64,000 nt of DNA from Bacillus sp. ISL-55 (lineage in GTDB: Bacteria; Bacillota; Bacilli; Bacillales; Cytobacillaceae): positions 41,676 to 105,675 of the forward strand of contig NZ_JAGGQU010000002.1 of assembly GCF_018613155.1 (NCBI RefSeq), written 5' to 3'. The translations under genes and the position numbers were made by a program. Position 1 is the stretch's first letter, and every line of letters begins with the position of its first letter. This document shows, one piece after another, positions 36,518 to 45,107 of this stretch. The notes below the pieces were generated by a model, which was given only the letters and a program-made list of their open reading frames with translations, did not search any database and was not told the origin of the DNA.

Positions 36518-37959
36518 GCTCCCAGCTCCTTTTTAATTAATTCGCTTAAAATGCGTGCTCCCTGCATCACAATTGGAACCCCGCCTCCCGGGTGAACAGA
36601 GGCACCCACACTATACAGACGTTCAATGTTGTATGGAGATAGTTGCGGTCTGAATCCTCCTGACTGAAATAGTGTCGGCGCAATACCAAAGCTTCCGCCT
36701 TGAAATAGACCATCTTTCATAGCGTCTTTTGGCGTACGGATTTCCATCCACCTGATCGATTCTCTTAAACCGTTAAAATGTCTATCTTCAGCCTTTTGCA
36801 ATACCTTTTCTACAAGAGCAGGTGCTTCCGTTTCCCAATCAATGTCATCGCCAGAAGGTACAGGAATAAGAATGTAAAGGACACTTTCTCCAGGAGGTGC
36901 TGCCTTTTCATCTAAGGCAACAGGATTAAAGATATAAAAGGAAGGATCATCAGGCAGCTGTTTTGTTTTAAATACTTGCTTCATATTCTTTTCAAAGTGT
37001 TCAGGCAAGTAAAATTGATGAGCTTTCATCTCTGGAAACTGTTTCTCCACTCCCAGATAAACCAGTACACAACCCGATGAAGGTTTATAGCTTTTCTTCC
37101 GTTCACGCGTATTAATCATAGGATACAGATTGGGGAAATCTCCGTTGAAAACGACTGCGTCAAAACGGTACTCCTTATTGTCCGCAACGAGCCCTTTGCA
37201 CACATTCTGTTCAATTTGAAGGCGCTCTACCTTTGCTTCGACATGAATCTTGATTCCCATTCGTTTACAGGCTTTCTCTAACACTGGTATTAGACTGTAA
37301 TAACCGCCCTTTAAATACCAGATACCAAAAGCATGCTCACTATAGGAGACTAACCCGTAAAGTCCTGGTACCTCTAATGGAGAACCGCCAATATATAGAG
37401 ATTGTAAGGAATATGCGTCTTGAAGCTTTGATTGTGAAAAGTAGGAAGCATTAAAGCTTTTCAAATCCTTATAGGCCTTTGAATCAGCTAGCAGCTTCAT
37501 ATTCTCGAAGGTAAGGAAATCTCGTTTTCTTTTAAAGCTCTTGCTTAGAAAGGCTTTCATTCCTAGACGATAGACGCGAGACATGTCAGAGAGATAACGA
37601 AGAAATTGACCGGACTCTCCTGGGAACAGCCGCTCTATTTCGGCTAGCTGGGTAGGCAGGTCCCTATACTTGGTATAAGTAGTTCCGTCATTGAAATGAA
37701 TATCGTAAAGTGGGTCACACGGAACGAGCTCCAATTCTTCTTCTGGTATCCCTGCCTCCTGAAGAATTTCCTTCAATAAATTCGGCAAAAGGACAATGGT
37801 CGGTCCTTGATCGATCTGATACCGTTCATTTCCTTGAGACGTTAGTCTGCCTCCCAAGAAAGCTTCTTTTTCAAATATGGTGACCGAGTTTCCTTGTTTA
37901 GCAAGCAATAGTGCCGATACAAGTCCACCCACTCCTGCTCCTACAATTCCTATTTCCAT
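36514..37959 (-). CDS. CrtN-like carotenoid desaturase/oxidase, paralogue 3
   Basis: 481 aa flavoprotein: GAGVGGLVSALLLAKQGNSVTIFEKEAFLGGRL (7-39), IDQGPTIVLLPNLL, LQSLYIGGSPLEVPGLYGLVSY and the C-terminal SVGASVHPGGGVPIVMQGARI. It is divergent from both the CrtN and the CrtP at 28-33 kb. Directly upstream of crtM (4-bp overlap) and overlapping the preceding desaturase by 10 bp, so all three are coupled. It probably works with its neighbour in the successive desaturations of diapophytoene, but an oxidase role cannot be excluded. GAGGAG lies before the ATG. Confidence 0.87.
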   Translation of the reverse strand: MEIGIVGAGVGGLVSALLLAKQGNSVTIFEKEAFLGGRLTSQGNERYQIDQGPTIVLLPNLLKEILQEAGIPEEELELVPCDPLYDIHFNDGTTYTKYRDLPTQLAEIERLFPGESGQFLRYLSDMSRVYRLGMKAFLSKSFKRKRDFLTFENMKLLADSKAYKDLKSFNASYFSQSKLQDAYSLQSLYIGGSPLEVPGLYGLVSYSEHAFGIWYLKGGYYSLIPVLEKACKRMGIKIHVEAKVERLQIEQNVCKGLVADNKEYRFDAVVFNGDFPNLYPMINTRERKKSYKPSSGCVLVYLGVEKQFPEMKAHQFYLPEHFEKNMKQVFKTKQLPDDPSFYIFNPVALDEKAAPPGESVLYILIPVPSGDDIDWETEAPALVEKVLQKAEDRHFNGLRESIRWMEIRTPKDAMKDGLFQGGSFGIAPTLFQSGGFRPQLSPYNIERLYSVGASVHPGGGVPIVMQGARILSELIKKELGA

Positions 37960-39497
37960 AATGCCGTCTCCTCTTTTTGCAATACATCATCTTGTGTAAA
38001 GTAGACTTCTTTCTTTCCATATTGCTTGTTTACCAGATTTGCGCTAATTCGTGCTGACTCAAAAATGGTCGGCAGACCGCTGCCTGGGTGGGTTCCTCCT
38101 CCAACTAAAAAACAATGACCTACATCTTCAAATTGATTATGGGGCCGGAAATACATCATTTGATCGAGACTGTGGGCCAAATTAAACGTCGCTCCTTTGT
38201 AAACATACACCTCGTTTTGCCATTCAAGAGGAGAGATTACTTTTTCAACTTCAATATGAGAACGAATGTCTTGTAGCTCTGGCTCTTGCTCCAAGATGGA
38301 TAGAAGCTGCTCTCTTACCCTCTCTTTTTCAACGTTCCAATCTATGTCGGCCGTTAAATTCGGCACTGGCATCAATACGTAGAGAGAAGATTTCCCTTTT
38401 GGAGCCAGGGTTGGATCAGATATAGATGGATTGTGGACATAAATGGATGGATTCTCCGATAATTTCATCGTTTTCGTCATTTCTTCCACATTTTTCTTAT
38501 AATCATCTGCAAAAATAATCATATGATGTGGGAGATTTAGCGGTTTGTTCACACCTAAGTACAGCATAAATGTTGAACAAGACAGCTTCTTTTTTTCCAG
38601 ATTTTCCTTTTGGTATTTCTTCAAATCTGATTGGTCAAAAAGGGTCGTAACTGCATGACCAAAATCAGCATTTATTATTACGTCATCGCTAATCACGGTT
38701 TCACCATTTTCCAACCTAACCCCTACCGCTTTTCCTTTTTCAACTAGCACCTTCTGTACACCGGTTTCGGTATGGATTTTTCCTCCGTTTTCTTCAATAA
38801 CGGCAGCCATTGCCTTACATAGCTGATTGACTCCGCCAATTGGATGGAAAAGCCCGTGCCGATGCTCAAGATAGGAAAGGATGGTAAAGGTGCCGGGACA
38901 TTCCCACGGAGACATCCCCAAATATTTGGCCTGGAAGGAAAATGCCCATTTGAGTCGTTCGTCTTTAAAATATGTAGATAAACGGTTATACACTGTATCA
39001 AGCGCATTTAACTTCGGTAATGCTTTAACCATATTTCTTGTCAGTAAATCAGTCAGTTTTGTAAAAGGCTGCTGAAGTAATGGGGTGACGCGGTCAAACT
39101 TCTCCCCTTCTACCTTCATGAATTTCTCATAACCAGAGAAGCTGCCTGGAAACTTTTCTTCCATTTCTGCTTTCATCTTTTCCTTGTTTCTAGAAGGAGA
39201 AAAGGTCAATTCTCCAAATTTCAATGTATATAAAGGATCAAGTTCGTTAAGTTCCATATAATCCTGTAAACGACGTCCACTCATCTGAAATAATTCCTCA
39301 AGGATGGAAGGCATCATGAAGAAAGTGGGACCTAAATCAAAGGTGTAATCACCCAGAGTGAGCTTAGACGTCCTGCCGCCGATGATTGGCTGCCTTTCAT
39401 ACACATTCACCTCATAGCCCTGTGCAGAAAGGAGCATAGCAACAGCTAGCCCACCAGGACCTGCACCAATCACTGCGACCTTTTTCTTCTTAATCAA
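37950..39497 (-). CDS. CrtI/CrtN-like phytoene or diapophytoene desaturase, paralogue 4
   Basis: About 515 aa. GAGPGGLAVAMLLSAQGYEVNVYERQPIIGGRTSKLTLGDYTFDLGPTFFMMPSILEELF is the FAD and substrate-entry part; FQAKYLGMSPWECPGTFTILSYLEHRHGLFHPIGGV is nearer to CrtI-type enzymes; VGGGTHPGSGLPTIFESARI closes the FAD site. The TTG at 39497 is chosen since GGAGGA lies 9 bp upstream; the earlier ATG (39527) lies within the operator-like repeats. First gene of the distal operon. Likely the first desaturase acting on the CrtM product. Confidence 0.87.
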   Translation of the reverse strand: MIKKKKVAVIGAGPGGLAVAMLLSAQGYEVNVYERQPIIGGRTSKLTLGDYTFDLGPTFFMMPSILEELFQMSGRRLQDYMELNELDPLYTLKFGELTFSPSRNKEKMKAEMEEKFPGSFSGYEKFMKVEGEKFDRVTPLLQQPFTKLTDLLTRNMVKALPKLNALDTVYNRLSTYFKDERLKWAFSFQAKYLGMSPWECPGTFTILSYLEHRHGLFHPIGGVNQLCKAMAAVIEENGGKIHTETGVQKVLVEKGKAVGVRLENGETVISDDVIINADFGHAVTTLFDQSDLKKYQKENLEKKKLSCSTFMLYLGVNKPLNLPHHMIIFADDYKKNVEEMTKTMKLSENPSIYVHNPSISDPTLAPKGKSSLYVLMPVPNLTADIDWNVEKERVREQLLSILEQEPELQDIRSHIEVEKVISPLEWQNEVYVYKGATFNLAHSLDQMMYFRPHNQFEDVGHCFLVGGGTHPGSGLPTIFESARISANLVNKQYGKKEVYFTQDDVLQKEETALWK

Positions 39498-39519
39498 TTT
39501 AATCAATCCTCCACCAACG

Positions 39520-39552
39520 TTATACAAACCTTATACAAACATTATACACACT
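39520..39552. promoter_or_regulatory. Three 11-bp direct repeats, CarH/LitR-type operator at the carotenoid operon promoter
   Basis: TTATACAAACC, TTATACAAACA and TTATACACACT follow each other exactly every 11 bp; an inverted TTGTATAA lies at 39563-39570. CarA/CarH/LitR sites are head-to-tail repeats with an nTnTACA core at about 11 bp. TATAAT on the minus strand (39541-39546) would be the -10 box inside the repeats, so binding would repress the operon. Confidence 0.65.
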
Positions 39553-39781
39553 CATATAAGTTTTGTATAATGTTTTCCTCGGAATATTCAACAAATATTT
39601 TTTCATTTTGAAAAAAACCCACTTTCATCAACATTATTCTACGAATTTTGAATAGAGCTTAGAACTGCTTGTACAACATCTGTCTAATTAGTTTCAACTA
39701 CTGAGGTCATCTTCAATACAAGGGGATAGGGACTTTTACAATAAAATAGAAGGGACATACTTGAGGATTGGTTGTTCAATA

Positions 39782-39820
39782 AAAAACAAAAAAATCACCT
39801 GGACATAAGCGCCAGGTGAT
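39782..39820 (-). terminator. Terminator of the metalloprotease-SDR copy 2 operon
   Basis: Stem ATCACCTGG / CCAGGTGAT followed on the minus strand by seven T and more T-rich sequence. The remaining gap between 39553 and 39950 has no gene that I can support. Confidence 0.85.
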
Positions 39821-39950
39821 CCATACGGTTGCAAATATTTCAAAATACACATTAGTTGAAAATAAAATCTTTCTTTACTTTTCCTTTAAAACAGTTTTAG
39901 CCGTTGGGATTGACTATTAATAAACTCCTGATGAAAGTACATATGTAAAA

Positions 39951-40730
39951 TTATTTACCCAAAAATCCACCCTCGGATTTTATCGTTTGCCCGGTAATCC
40001 AGCCAGAATCGTCACTGGCTAAGAACGTGATCAACTTTGCAGCATCTTCAGGTACACCTATCCGTCCTGTTGGAAATAATGACAGCAGCTGAGCTCTCAA
40101 TTCATCATTTATCCAACCGGAATCAGTGGGACCAGGATCGACTGAATTCACGGTGATACCGATGGGTGCTAATCCAACTGATAAAGGTTCAGTTATAGCA
40201 ATCATCATCCCTTTAGTGGCTATATAGGCCAGATTGTTAGGATCAGGACCTTTAGACACCATATTAATGATTCGACCGTCCTTCCCGTCAGGAAATGACT
40301 TTTCATACCTTTTCGCAAATTCCAGAGAAAGCATAAGTGTCCCACTATTGTTCACTTGGTAATGCTTGTCCAGAATTTCTCTATTCAAAGTTCGAAAATT
40401 CGCAGGCGATCCAAACGTAGCATTGTTCACCAATATACAAGGTGTCCCCAACGTTTCCTCAACCCGGTCCATAATAAGACTCGAAGATTCACTACTACTC
40501 AAGTCAACCTCCATATGAGAAGCATCCACTCCAAACTCCCTTAACTCTTCACATAACATATTAGGAAATCCATTTTCCAAACCATTACCGCTCATCTCAT
40601 CAAACCGAGACCAATGTGTAAAAAATACATCTGCCCCAGCGTTCGCAAATGAGCGGCAAATCGCTGCCCCAATTCCCTTTGAGCGGCTTGCACCGGTTAC
40701 TATGGCTAGTTTGCCTTTTAGGTTGGTCAT
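39951..40730 (-). CDS. SDR family oxidoreductase, copy 2
   Basis: 259 aa, the same length as copy 1 (22227-23006), differing at roughly one residue in ten: TGASRSKGIGAAICRSFANAGADVFFTHWS, NNATFGSPANF, YIATKGM and the same C-terminus. The ATG at 40730 with GAGGTG upstream is equivalent to copy 1's start; the longer frame from 40865 has no site and overlaps the protease gene. Differences are spread along the gene, so both copies are probably functional. Confidence 0.9.
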   Translation of the reverse strand: MTNLKGKLAIVTGASRSKGIGAAICRSFANAGADVFFTHWSRFDEMSGNGLENGFPNMLCEELREFGVDASHMEVDLSSSESSSLIMDRVEETLGTPCILVNNATFGSPANFRTLNREILDKHYQVNNSGTLMLSLEFAKRYEKSFPDGKDGRIINMVSKGPDPNNLAYIATKGMMIAITEPLSVGLAPIGITVNSVDPGPTDSGWINDELRAQLLSLFPTGRIGVPEDAAKLITFLASDDSGWITGQTIKSEGGFLGK

Positions 40731-40782
40731 TTTTTGCACCTCGATTTTACAGGTAGCTGATTGCTTAACTGAATCTGCTAAT

Positions 40783-41643
40783 TCATACCCTGAGATTAAG
40801 GGAAACATCAACATTCTTTGAAAAAATATCACGCAAATAACCTGGAATATCCTTCTCTTGTACACTAGCCATTTCCTTAAAAGTGACTCCTTGAGCTAAA
40901 AGGAAATGGACCAATTCCCAACCCACATAGTATGCTTCTCTGTCGTGGTTCGCTGTGCCATTCCCGAAGGTGAACTTTGTGACGGCTTCTGATGAGCTAT
41001 CATCAAAAAAAGGAAATATCCCGGGAATGATTTCTGCTCTATCTTCTTTACAAGATTGCAGCCACCCTTTTTTATGCTCAATATAAAGCTCATCAGGATG
41101 TCCTGGGATGAGAAATTGGCTAACACGAGTTGCTAATCCCTCTTGAAGTATGGTGGAGGCTATTGTTCGTTCCCATTCAGCAGTCAAGTTCGCAGTTTGT
41201 GCATGTACAATATGTGTCAATTCGTGTGCAAGAATAATTTCCGAATCACCATTCTCTATCGGAAGACAAAGGGCCAAGCGTTCCACGTCAAAAGGAGCAA
41301 CAAAAGGGTTATTTTCGAATCCTCCAACAAAATAAACAACAACAAAATCAATAGGCTGGTCATATCCAAGCAATGCTTTTACTTTTGACAGGAAATCCCT
41401 AACTATCTCCAAATTTGGTTCCCATTTTTCAATAAATGATAAATGATTAGCATAACTCTCCCAAGCAGCACCCAGCAAATTTCTCGCTATCATTCTTCCC
41501 TCTTCTCCAGGAGGTACAGCAGCAAAGTTATAATGCTCCTCCCAAAGAGCCCATCTTTTTTCAACATCAACACCAGGGTTATTAGCCAGGTTGTAAAAGG
41601 ATAAAAACTTAGGCACTAAATTTAACACTTCAACTTTATCCAA
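40783..41643 (-). CDS. Predicted zinc metalloprotease (DUF2268-like), copy 2
   Basis: About 286 aa, paralogue of 23073-23918. It has the same AHELTHIVH zinc site and ILQEGLATRVSQFL glutamate, and the pairing with an SDR gene downstream. It uses a TTG at 41643 with AGGTGG upstream, the same start choice as copy 1. The C-terminus is slightly longer (SKNVDVSLNLRV). The nearest upstream gene is the PD-(D/E)XK defence gene, 146 bp away on the same strand. Confidence 0.83.
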   Translation of the reverse strand: MDKVEVLNLVPKFLSFYNLANNPGVDVEKRWALWEEHYNFAAVPPGEEGRMIARNLLGAAWESYANHLSFIEKWEPNLEIVRDFLSKVKALLGYDQPIDFVVVYFVGGFENNPFVAPFDVERLALCLPIENGDSEIILAHELTHIVHAQTANLTAEWERTIASTILQEGLATRVSQFLIPGHPDELYIEHKKGWLQSCKEDRAEIIPGIFPFFDDSSSEAVTKFTFGNGTANHDREAYYVGWELVHFLLAQGVTFKEMASVQEKDIPGYLRDIFSKNVDVSLNLRV

Positions 41644-41788
41644 TAATGTCACCACCTACAACCTTTTGATTAAACGAAAGAACTATTTGGTTTTCCAGCT
41701 ACTACTCTATTAAACAAAGGGAACAAGATGGAGTACATAGCCCCATAGTGTCCGAAAAGTATTCCTCTACTGAGATGCTTACTAATTT

Positions 41789-43618
41789 TTAGAGAGATTT
41801 GATTATTTCTAAAAGTTCCTGATTTTTATCTTCTTCAAACAAACGCACCATCTCTCGATACAACTCTTCCTCATCGTTCCAATTCTCTATAAACACAGAT
41901 TTTGAGAACAATCGAGTATATCTAGATGTTGGCAATTTTGATTGAGCAGAAAAAACGATTCCAGATTCTTCTAACTGGTTTATCATTTTAAGTCTTTTAT
42001 CAGCTTGAAGAGGCCCCAATTCCAGAGTTAATTTTAATCGATCATCTCTTAATCGCTCAAACCAGTATGTGAAAGTACTATCATGCCACCACCATTTTTC
42101 TCGGGTAACCCCGAATGATTTCTCTAATTCTCTGAACTCGGTCATCAAAAAAGAGGCATTCTTGTTTCCGACTCGATAAAGTGACGAAACGATTCCGTGA
42201 TTTTGAGCAAATTTCAAGAAAGGATTTTGAGGGAATCGTTCATATGTTCTCTCGCTAATCAACCGTTCTTCTTGTACCTCTTGTTCCAAGTTGTTTTCGA
42301 TAATCTCTACCGCTTTTGCAATTTTCCTGAGAGTATTTTTAAGATTGTCAGCATGATATAGAGTTTCCATGCCAGTAACAACTTCTTGCTTGTTTGCCCA
42401 ATCAATAATACTTAATGTCTCAGTATATATTTTGGTGTATTTTTTGCCCTCTAGTTTTGCTGAAGGACGAATAGTAATGCCTTGGGTTTCCAGTGCATTT
42501 AGCAACTTCAAACGATTTTCATAAGGGACTGGGCCAACCTCAATATTAATCTTTAATCTTTCATCCCATGTCCGCTCAAACCAAATAATTAGGCCATGCC
42601 CTCTCCAGTAGCCTTGTTCCGGTTTTCCTATTACATCGGTAAAATCCAGCCATTCAGGTAAAATAAAATTAGGAACCTGAGCATGAGCCTTATACACATC
42701 TGCTGGTAAATCTTCCAGTTGAACGAAAGATAAAAATGCTTCATGAAGAATACTACTCCCAATTTTAAAGATGTAGTCGATCGTTTGCTTCTTCTTTTCA
42801 TAGATTCTCTTCAATGCATTCATTTGAACAATCGACAAACCATCCACACTCTGATAGATTTCTCGATATCTTGGATGTTTTCGGAATTCATCATGTTGAC
42901 TTAGGTAAAGGAAATCTACCGCTGCCTTATTTGATTGATAGACATCTTGTGCAAGCTGAATTGCATCCTCATCTTGTACTAGTTCTTCTTTCAATATAGC
43001 AGTATAGTGCATCAAAAAATCAAAAATGCTTTCCGACATTACTTCACGATTCAATTCAGTATGTAAAAGGATGATTTCCAATATGTCATTATAATCAAGA
43101 ACCAAATATTCACTATGTGTCGGTGTATCACTTCTAAGTGTTAGAAAAATCGGTATAACTTTAAAATCCTTATATACTGTTCTAGCATATTCTAGATAAT
43201 CATCAAGTTGTCCTAAGGATTCAAAAGCATGAAATTTATTCTCAATAACCAAAACTAATTTATGAGATGGAAGTACAACAACTAAATCGATATATCGACT
43301 AGTATGTGTCTTTACCTCCCGATAAATCTCAGCATCTGAGAATGAAGCATGCATATAGGATAGAAAGTCGATACCAACCAATTTATCTTCATTTTCCTGC
43401 CTGGTCACCAAACGTGAAAGAATTTGTTTAACGAAAAAGTTTCCTAAATGATGATTTTCATTCGGATCTAATAACCACGCAAGAACATTTGAGTGCCTTA
43501 TTTCAAATTGATCGACACGTAGTACTTTTAAAGGATTAAACTGATGAAACTTTTGATGTAAGTGGGCAAATTCCTTAGAATGATCAAGTTGAGCAATTGT
43601 CTCAATCGAAAATGTCAC
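41789..43618 (-). CDS. PD-(D/E)XK nuclease superfamily protein (PDDEXK_4) with a duplicated C-terminal domain
   Basis: 609 aa. Nuclease core: IRHSNVLAWLLDPNENHHLGNFF, Asp in SRYIDLVVV (D111) and E-x-K in VLVIENKFHA (E126, K128). The C-terminal half has two copies of one domain: residues about 340-420 (IIWFERTWDERLKINIEVGP, NRLKLLNALETQGI, SIIDWANKQEVV) and about 512-594 (TYWFERLRDDRLKLTLELGP, KRLKMINQLEESGI, FIENWNDEEEL). Last gene of the McrB-McrC-like operon, 28 bp after it, GTG start with AAGGAAGG upstream. Probably an effector or accessory nuclease of that system; alternatively an independent defence gene. Confidence 0.8.
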   Translation of the reverse strand: MTFSIETIAQLDHSKEFAHLHQKFHQFNPLKVLRVDQFEIRHSNVLAWLLDPNENHHLGNFFVKQILSRLVTRQENEDKLVGIDFLSYMHASFSDAEIYREVKTHTSRYIDLVVVLPSHKLVLVIENKFHAFESLGQLDDYLEYARTVYKDFKVIPIFLTLRSDTPTHSEYLVLDYNDILEIILLHTELNREVMSESIFDFLMHYTAILKEELVQDEDAIQLAQDVYQSNKAAVDFLYLSQHDEFRKHPRYREIYQSVDGLSIVQMNALKRIYEKKKQTIDYIFKIGSSILHEAFLSFVQLEDLPADVYKAHAQVPNFILPEWLDFTDVIGKPEQGYWRGHGLIIWFERTWDERLKINIEVGPVPYENRLKLLNALETQGITIRPSAKLEGKKYTKIYTETLSIIDWANKQEVVTGMETLYHADNLKNTLRKIAKAVEIIENNLEQEVQEERLISERTYERFPQNPFLKFAQNHGIVSSLYRVGNKNASFLMTEFRELEKSFGVTREKWWWHDSTFTYWFERLRDDRLKLTLELGPLQADKRLKMINQLEESGIVFSAQSKLPTSRYTRLFSKSVFIENWNDEEELYREMVRLFEEDKNQELLEIIKSL

Positions 43619-43646
43619 AAAAATCCTTCCTTCCTCGCTAACTCTC

Positions 43647-45107
43647 TTATATTAGTTCAAAGAGTGTAAAAACTATATGTTTTAATTCATCATTTCGACC
43701 ACCAGGCACCATCTTTACAGCACCCATTCCATATTTCTCACGGAACTCCGCATCAAAGTATCTCATTCCATCAGCCTGTTCATCTGATGTGGGGGTTAGT
43801 ATATAGACTTCCCTTGCGGCCTTTTGACCACTTTCCCGGTGGATGATTCCATCCCGATACTTATGCATTTCCCCTAAAGCAGTTCCTAGGTTTCCTGCTA
43901 CCCTATATTTAGGATCAAACACAATGATTTGTTCTTTTCCTTCCAACACGATATCCGGAATCATCCTTTGCGTAAATGTATGATAAGTTTTTGTGTTGTA
44001 TTGATAGGACCTCTGGAAATAGAGAGTCATTCCGTCTGTTAACTCTACAGAACTCTGGTTGTTCTCAGCTAAATTTAAAAATAATCCTTCTCTAGTAGTC
44101 TTGAATAAATGACTGGTGTCCCTAACTAAATTGGACTCTCTTAATATTTTTATTATTTGTATATAACACCACATTTCATAAAGGAAAAATGTGTCCTTTA
44201 ACGCAATCGGGTATGAAAAGCCGATTCCTTCTCTTCGGTGTTTGTACAGCTTGTCGAACCATTCGTACCATAGCCGATAAACAGGATGCTTCCGGAAGGT
44301 TTGCGTAATGTTATACGGTCCTGAGTTTTCATTGATTTCTCTTAGGAAAGGACTGTTCAGCCATTGCTGAAGGATGGATTTATACCTTTTGGCTTTTGAT
44401 GACACAGTTTCAACACTTTCATAATTTTTTAATAGCTTAAATAAATCCAGTGTTTGTTGCTTCAAAACTTGATTTTCATATAAGTTTATAGTTTCGTAAG
44501 TTTTGTTCGTTTCCAGATGCGTGGGGATATCCCGGCCATGGCCTTTTCGATCTAACCAGGCTAAAGTCGTTTGTTCCGCACGTTGCACTCTTTCTCTTTT
44601 CATGATAGTAGATTGCTTTTGTAGTCTCCGAATTGGCCTATTCTCAATTTTCGAAAAGAGTTGTCTGAGCTGCTGAAAATTTCTTTCAATGTAACTCCAT
44701 TGTGACCATGAAACAATCCGGCTTCTGCCTGTTGTATTGACCTGTGTTTCAAGGCCTGACAGCTGAAAACAAATATTCGCTTCTTCGAGGATTTCTTCTA
44801 CCATTATATTGTATTGCTCTTCGGTAAGTTTTCGATGATCTGGATAAACATATGACTCTATTTCATTGCCATTCACCGAAATTTTCACACTGCCACTTTG
44901 AAAAGGAGTCAGTAGTGAAACATATAGAAACTCACCCTGCTTATAAAAAGGTAACGGTACTTCTTGAAACGTAGCCTTTACTGTATCCCCTGGATACCTG
45001 AGTTTATATTCAGCGGCTTCCGTTAAATAAGCTCTGGAAATATCAATCCATCCTTGCCCATCATCCCATATCTCAAGCTTGTTATCTCCAGAACTGAGTG
45101 GCTCCAT
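43647..45107 (-). CDS. McrC-like protein (DUF2357 + PD-(D/E)XK nuclease)
   Basis: 486 aa. An N-terminal beta-rich DUF2357-like region (about 1-110), a helical middle with RHPVYRLWYEWFDKLYKH-like sequence, and a C-terminal nuclease: MIPDIVLEGKEQIIVFDPKYRV (catalytic D and D-x-K, about residues 391-411) and EMHKYRDGI. This fits the McrC-like partner of a translocating McrB GTPase. The start lies inside the end of the McrB-like gene (26-bp overlap) with GGAGGAG upstream. The target, modified or foreign DNA, is inferred from McrBC. Confidence 0.85.
   Translation of the reverse strand: MEPLSSGDNKLEIWDDGQGWIDISRAYLTEAAEYKLRYPGDTVKATFQEVPLPFYKQGEFLYVSLLTPFQSGSVKISVNGNEIESYVYPDHRKLTEEQYNIMVEEILEEANICFQLSGLETQVNTTGRSRIVSWSQWSYIERNFQQLRQLFSKIENRPIRRLQKQSTIMKRERVQRAEQTTLAWLDRKGHGRDIPTHLETNKTYETINLYENQVLKQQTLDLFKLLKNYESVETVSSKAKRYKSILQQWLNSPFLREINENSGPYNITQTFRKHPVYRLWYEWFDKLYKHRREGIGFSYPIALKDTFFLYEMWCYIQIIKILRESNLVRDTSHLFKTTREGLFLNLAENNQSSVELTDGMTLYFQRSYQYNTKTYHTFTQRMIPDIVLEGKEQIIVFDPKYRVAGNLGTALGEMHKYRDGIIHRESGQKAAREVYILTPTSDEQADGMRYFDAEFREKYGMGAVKMVPGGRNDELKHIVFTLFELI

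Noticed and set aside
26949..39497. Carotenoid region as a recently acquired island bounded by mobile elements
   Set aside because: No integrase, transposase, tRNA or inverted terminal repeat was seen; only the duplicated cassettes flank it.
40731..40865. N-terminal extension of SDR copy 2 (304 aa version)
   Set aside because: It overlaps the protease gene, lacks a ribosome site and is absent in copy 1.
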